From NCBI RefSeq assembly GCF_036345995.1, contig NZ_CP107796.1, positions 5,270,001-5,334,000 on the forward strand: a DNA stretch of 64,000 nucleotides. The letters run 5' to 3'. Positions 60,889 through 64,000 of the stretch are shown here, piece by piece. The stretch's first letter is position 1; the number at the start of each line of letters is the position of its first letter. The notes beneath the pieces were generated by a model, which did not search any database, was not told the origin of the DNA, and worked only from the letters and a program-made list of their open reading frames with translations. The position numbers were made by a program, and so were the translations under genes. Source of the stretch: Streptomyces sp. NBC_00557. GTDB taxonomy: Bacteria > Actinomycetota > Actinomycetes > Streptomycetales > Streptomycetaceae.

Positions 60889-61782
60889 TCAACCCTTTAC
60901 TCCGGTGAGGGTGACGCCCTCGACGAACGCCCGCTGGGCGAAGAAGAACACGAGGATCACGGGGGCCATGACCAGCACGGTCGCGGCCATCGTCAGGTTC
61001 CAGTCGGTGTGGTGGGCGCCCTTGAAGGACTCCAGGCCGTAGGACAGGGTCCAGGCGCCGGGGTTCTCGGACGCGTAGATCTGCGGGCCGAAGTAGTCGT
61101 TCCAGGCGTAGAAGAACTGGAAGAGGGCGACGGCGGCGATGCCCGGCCGGGCCATCGGCAGGACCACCTTCAGCAGGGTCCTCAGGTCCCCGCAGCCGTC
61201 CACCTTCGCCGCGTCCAGGTACTCGTTCGGGATGGTCATCAGGAACTGGCGCAGCAGGAAGATGGAGAACGCGTCCCCGAACGCCATCGGGATGATCAGC
61301 GGCCACAGCGTGCCGGACAGGTCCAGCTGCTTCGCCCAGAACAGGTACATCGGGATGATGACCACCTGCGGGGGCAGCATCATCATCGAGATCACCAGCA
61401 TGAGCGACAGGTTGCGGCCCCGGAAGCGGAACTTGGCGAGCGCGTACGCCACCGGGATCGACGACGCCACGGTGAGCACGGTGCCCAGGCCCGCGTAGAT
61501 CAGCGTGTTCTTCCACCAGGTCAGGAAGCCCGGAGTACGGAGCACGCTCTTGTAGTTGCCCCACTCCCAGGTGTGCGGGATCAGATCGCGGCTGAGCGCC
61601 TGGCTGTCGCTCATCAGCGAGGTCAGGAAGACGAACACGAAGGGCAGGGTGAAGAACAGCGCGGCGGCGACGCCGAGGGAGTGGACGGCGATCCACTCCA
61701 GCAGGGCCCGGCGCCGGGCGGTGCGCTCGGCGGGCGAGACCGGCGCCCGCAGTTCCACCGGTTTGTCCAGTACCTGGGTCAT
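60889..61782 (-). CDS. csnG: Sugar ABC transporter permease, MalG type
   Basis: The 297-aa membrane protein begins MTQVLDKPVELRAPVS. Six helices are visible (GVAAALFFTLPFVFVFLTSL, TLIYAGLGTVLTVASSIPVAYAL, LMLVISMMMLPPQVVIIPMYLF and others). The EAA loop EYLDAAKVDGCGDLRTLLKVVLP contacts the ATPase, and the tail is FVEGVTLTGVKG. No ATPase gene is near, so the shared MsiK ATPase of Streptomyces is the probable partner. The start lies two bases from the stop of the MalF-like gene. It imports sugar with the lipoprotein encoded at the right edge. Confidence 0.9.
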   Translation of the reverse strand: MTQVLDKPVELRAPVSPAERTARRRALLEWIAVHSLGVAAALFFTLPFVFVFLTSLMSDSQALSRDLIPHTWEWGNYKSVLRTPGFLTWWKNTLIYAGLGTVLTVASSIPVAYALAKFRFRGRNLSLMLVISMMMLPPQVVIIPMYLFWAKQLDLSGTLWPLIIPMAFGDAFSIFLLRQFLMTIPNEYLDAAKVDGCGDLRTLLKVVLPMARPGIAAVALFQFFYAWNDYFGPQIYASENPGAWTLSYGLESFKGAHHTDWNLTMAATVLVMAPVILVFFFAQRAFVEGVTLTGVKG

Positions 61783-61784
61783 GG

Positions 61785-62726
61785 TCAGTCACCTGCCTGG
61801 ACGAGACCGCCCCGGCGTCGCATCAGCAACCCGGTGAACCCCATCGACAGGGCGAACAGCACCAGCGCCACCACACAGGCCGAGCCGTAGTCGAAGCGCT
61901 GGAAGCCGAGGTTGTAGACGAGCTGGGGCAGGGTGAGCGTGGACTTGTCGGGGTAGCCGGGCTCGAACTGGGTGCCCGCGCCCTGGATCACCCCGGAGGC
62001 GACCTTCCCGGCGATCAGCGGCTGCGTGTAGTACTGCATGGTCTGGATCACGCCGGTGACGACCGCGAACATCACGATCGGGGAGATGTTCGGCAGCGTG
62101 ACGTACCGGAACCGCTGCCAGACCGAGGCGCCGTCCAGCTCGGCCGCCTCGTACTGCTCGGCCGGCACGTCCAGCAGCGCGGCCATGAAGATCACCATGA
62201 GGTCGCCGATGCCCCACAGGGCCAGCAGGGTGAGGGCCGGCTTGGACCAGGCGGGGTCGTTGAACCAGCCCGGCGCCGGGATGCCCGCCTTCTCCAGGAT
62301 CGAGTTCACCGGGCCGGTGCCGGGGTTGAGCAGGAAGGCGAAGGCCATGGTGGCCGCCACCGGCGGGGCGAGGTAGGGCAGGTAGAACAGGGTGCGGAAG
62401 ACGCCCGTCCCCGTCTTGATCTTCGTGATGAGCAGGCCGATACCGAGCCCGAAGACGACCCGGAGGGTCACCATCACCAGCACCAGCCACAGGGTGTTGC
62501 GCAGGGCCGGCCAGAACAGCGGGTAGTGCTCGAAGACATAGGCCCAGTTCTTGCCCCCGCTCCACGTCGGCGGCTTGAAGCCGTCGTAGTGCATGAAGGA
62601 GAAATAGACCGTCGAGACCAGCGGGTACGCGAAGAACACCGCGAACCCGATCAGCCAGGGCGACATGAAGGCGAGAGTCCGCAGTGCCGACCGGCGGTGC
62701 CTGGACGCCAGAGTGACCGTGCTCAT
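61785..62726 (-). CDS. csnF: Sugar ABC transporter permease, MalF type
   Basis: The 313-aa protein begins MSTVTLASRHRRSALRTLAFMSPWLIGFAVFFAYPLVSTVYFSF, a typical MalF/UgpA start. FRTLFYLPYLAPPVAATMAFAFLLNPGTGPVN and the EAA loop YEAAELDGASVWQRFRYVTLP are present. The C-terminal helix is VVALVLFALSMGFTGLLMRRRGG. Six membrane segments are seen without the long periplasmic P2 domain of E. coli MalF. It pairs with the MalG-type permease two bases downstream and follows the binding-protein gene by three bases. Confidence 0.9.
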   Translation of the reverse strand: MSTVTLASRHRRSALRTLAFMSPWLIGFAVFFAYPLVSTVYFSFMHYDGFKPPTWSGGKNWAYVFEHYPLFWPALRNTLWLVLVMVTLRVVFGLGIGLLITKIKTGTGVFRTLFYLPYLAPPVAATMAFAFLLNPGTGPVNSILEKAGIPAPGWFNDPAWSKPALTLLALWGIGDLMVIFMAALLDVPAEQYEAAELDGASVWQRFRYVTLPNISPIVMFAVVTGVIQTMQYYTQPLIAGKVASGVIQGAGTQFEPGYPDKSTLTLPQLVYNLGFQRFDYGSACVVALVLFALSMGFTGLLMRRRGGLVQAGD

Positions 62727-62729
62727 CGG

Positions 62730-64000
62730 CTACTTCGCCTGCGCGATGTCGGTGTCGATCTGTGCCGCCGTCTTCCTCAGGCCGGCCTTCAGGTCGGTGA
62801 CCTTGCCGCTTTCGTAGTCGTAGCCGAACTGCTGGATCGTCACGAGGTACTGGCCGCCGTTGACGGAGGCGGGAGTCGTGGCGGAGTAGGGGTTGGCGGC
62901 GATGTCCAGGAAGGTCTTGAAACGCGGGTCGTACTTCAGCTTGGGGGATTTCAGCGCGGCCAGCGTGGAGGGGACGTTGTGGATGTCGTTGGCGAATCCG
63001 ACCACCGCGTCCGTGTCCGTGCTGACGTACTTCACGAACTCCCAGGCCGCGTTCTGCTTGTGGCTGGTGGCGGCGATGCCCGCGATGGTGCCGGTGATGT
63101 AGCCCTTGCCGTACTGGTTCACCTGGTCGTCGGGCACGGGCAGCGGGGCGACCCCGATGCCGAACGCCGGCTTGGCCTGCTCGGCCATGCCGAGCCGCCA
63201 CTCGCCGTCGAGCTGCATGGCGACCTGGCCGGTGTGGAAGGGGTGCTTGGGGCCCCATTCGTCGCCGAGGGTGGCCCGGAACCTCTCCAGCTTCTGGAAT
63301 CCGCCGAGTTCGTCCACGAGCCGCTTCTGGAGTGCGAAGCCCTGCTGGAACGCCGGGTCCTTGGCGAGGTCGGACTTGCCGTCCTTGTCGAAGTACGTCG
63401 GCGAGAACTGCGCGAAGTAGTGCTCCGTGGTGGATTCCCAGCCGTGGTAGTCCGGCATGAATCCCAGCTGCTGGTAGCCGTCGCCCTGCGGAATCGTCAG
63501 CTTCTTGGCGTCGGCCTCGAACTCGGACCAGGTCTTCGGCGGACGCGCGATGCCGGCCTTCCGGAACGCGGTCTTGTTGTAGTAGAGCCCGTAGGCGTCA
63601 CCGAGCAGCGGCACCGTGCAGCGGTTGCCGTCGAACTGGGTGTACTCGTTCATCGGCTTCGGGAACGTCTTCTCCGGGTCGATCCCCGCTTTCTTGAAGA
63701 AGGGGTTGAGGTCGACCAGCGCGCCCGAGGAGCAGAACTTGCCCACGTTGTTGGTGGTGAACGAGGAGATCACATCCGGCGCCTTGTCGCCGCCGGACCG
63801 CAGCGCCTGGTTGATCTTGTCGTCGGTCATGTTGCCGACGACGTTCACGTGGATGTTGGGGTGCGCCTTCTCGAAGCCGGCGACCAGGGACTTGACCGCC
63901 TTGACCTCGTTCGGCGCGCTCCAGGCGTGCCAGAAGTTGATCGTCGTGTCCTTCGAGGCGTCGTCCGTGGCACCGGAGCCGGGCTGCCCCGTGCAGGCGG
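62730..64000 (-). CDS. csnE: Sugar ABC transporter lipoprotein (CsnE-like), 5' end off window
   Basis: The gene runs past the right edge; 423 codons are present and the signal peptide is cut off. The visible N-terminus is Ala-Cys-Thr-Gly-Gln-Pro-Gly-Ser-Gly-Ala. The Cys (63993-63995) is the likely lipidated residue, so mature protein is nearly complete. TINFWHAWSAPNEVKAVKSLVAGFEKAHPNI is the family 1 solute-binding start, then VVGNMTDDKINQALRSGGDKAPDV, YNKTAFRKAGIARPPKTWSEFEADA and HTGQVAMQLDGEWRLGM. It captures oligosaccharides outside the membrane. The regulator and operator of the operon are expected just beyond the window. Confidence 0.9.
   Translation of the reverse strand, partial: ACTGQPGSGATDDASKDTTINFWHAWSAPNEVKAVKSLVAGFEKAHPNIHVNVVGNMTDDKINQALRSGGDKAPDVISSFTTNNVGKFCSSGALVDLNPFFKKAGIDPEKTFPKPMNEYTQFDGNRCTVPLLGDAYGLYYNKTAFRKAGIARPPKTWSEFEADAKKLTIPQGDGYQQLGFMPDYHGWESTTEHYFAQFSPTYFDKDGKSDLAKDPAFQQGFALQKRLVDELGGFQKLERFRATLGDEWGPKHPFHTGQVAMQLDGEWRLGMAEQAKPAFGIGVAPLPVPDDQVNQYGKGYITGTIAGIAATSHKQNAAWEFVKYVSTDTDAVVGFANDIHNVPSTLAALKSPKLKYDPRFKTFLDIAANPYSATTPASVNGGQYLVTIQQFGYDYESGKVTDLKAGLRKTAAQIDTDIAQAK

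Overview
The window is high-GC DNA with actinobacterial, almost certainly Streptomyces, content. The signs are strong third-position G/C bias, GTG and TTG starts with GGAGG-type ribosome binding sites, DynA/DynB-type dynamins next to an SsbB-type protein, LAxTG sortase substrates, a PknG-GlnX-GlnH cluster and a chitosan-oligosaccharide (csn-type) uptake operon. From memory of gene order, the two flanks look like the Streptomyces coelicolor region around SCO2657-SCO2685. That placement is inference and was not searched.

Left accessory region (1-5.1 kb): a degraded IS256-type transposase, a small low-GC cassette (52-aa membrane protein, perfect hairpin, 480-aa unknown protein), an IS5-type transposase whose catalytic Glu is replaced by Gln, a frameshifted coiled-coil/winged-helix gene and a DNA ligase relict. 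It ends at a tRNA-Arg(TCT) gene, a common integration spot. Core-like block (5.4-24.9 kb): dynA-dynB (sporulation septation GTPases), ssbB, a thioester-domain (TQXA) wall-anchored protein, small hypotheticals, a HAD-like protein, the ribosome-associated ABC-F protein EttA, a hotdog thioesterase, a MacB-type ABC exporter with two large FtsX-like permeases, and a group II truncated hemoglobin.

Exopolysaccharide cluster (25.2-46.8 kb): a fused Wzz/BY-kinase coupled to a low-molecular-weight Tyr phosphatase. Divergent from these is an operon encoding a LAETG-anchored secreted protein, a DUF4012 membrane protein and a glutaminyl cyclase. GDP-L-fucose synthesis (gmd, fcl), a Wzy-like polymerase, a Wzx-like flippase, five sugar transferases (four GT2/GT4-type and one WecG/TagA/CpsF-type), two LbH acyltransferases, two methyltransferases, a UDP-glucuronate decarboxylase-like enzyme and a priming phosphosugar transferase complete a Wzx/Wzy-dependent pathway. 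The polymer is likely decorated with fucose, acyl and methyl groups. The plus-strand operon (gmd to acyltransferase) and the nine-gene minus-strand operon converge with one base between their stop codons.

Signalling block (46.9-58.5 kb): a PCMT-like methyltransferase, then a minus-strand operon glnX-glnH-coiled coil-pknG-PP2C-VWA-FHA. It joins the mycobacterial amino-acid-sensing trio (GlnX, GlnH, PknG) to a kinase/phosphatase/VWA triad and a candidate FHA target. Right end (58.6-64 kb): csnK, csnH (GH4), csnG, csnF and the 5'-truncated csnE, an ABC uptake and catabolic operon for amino-sugar oligosaccharides. Its promoter and regulator lie beyond the window.
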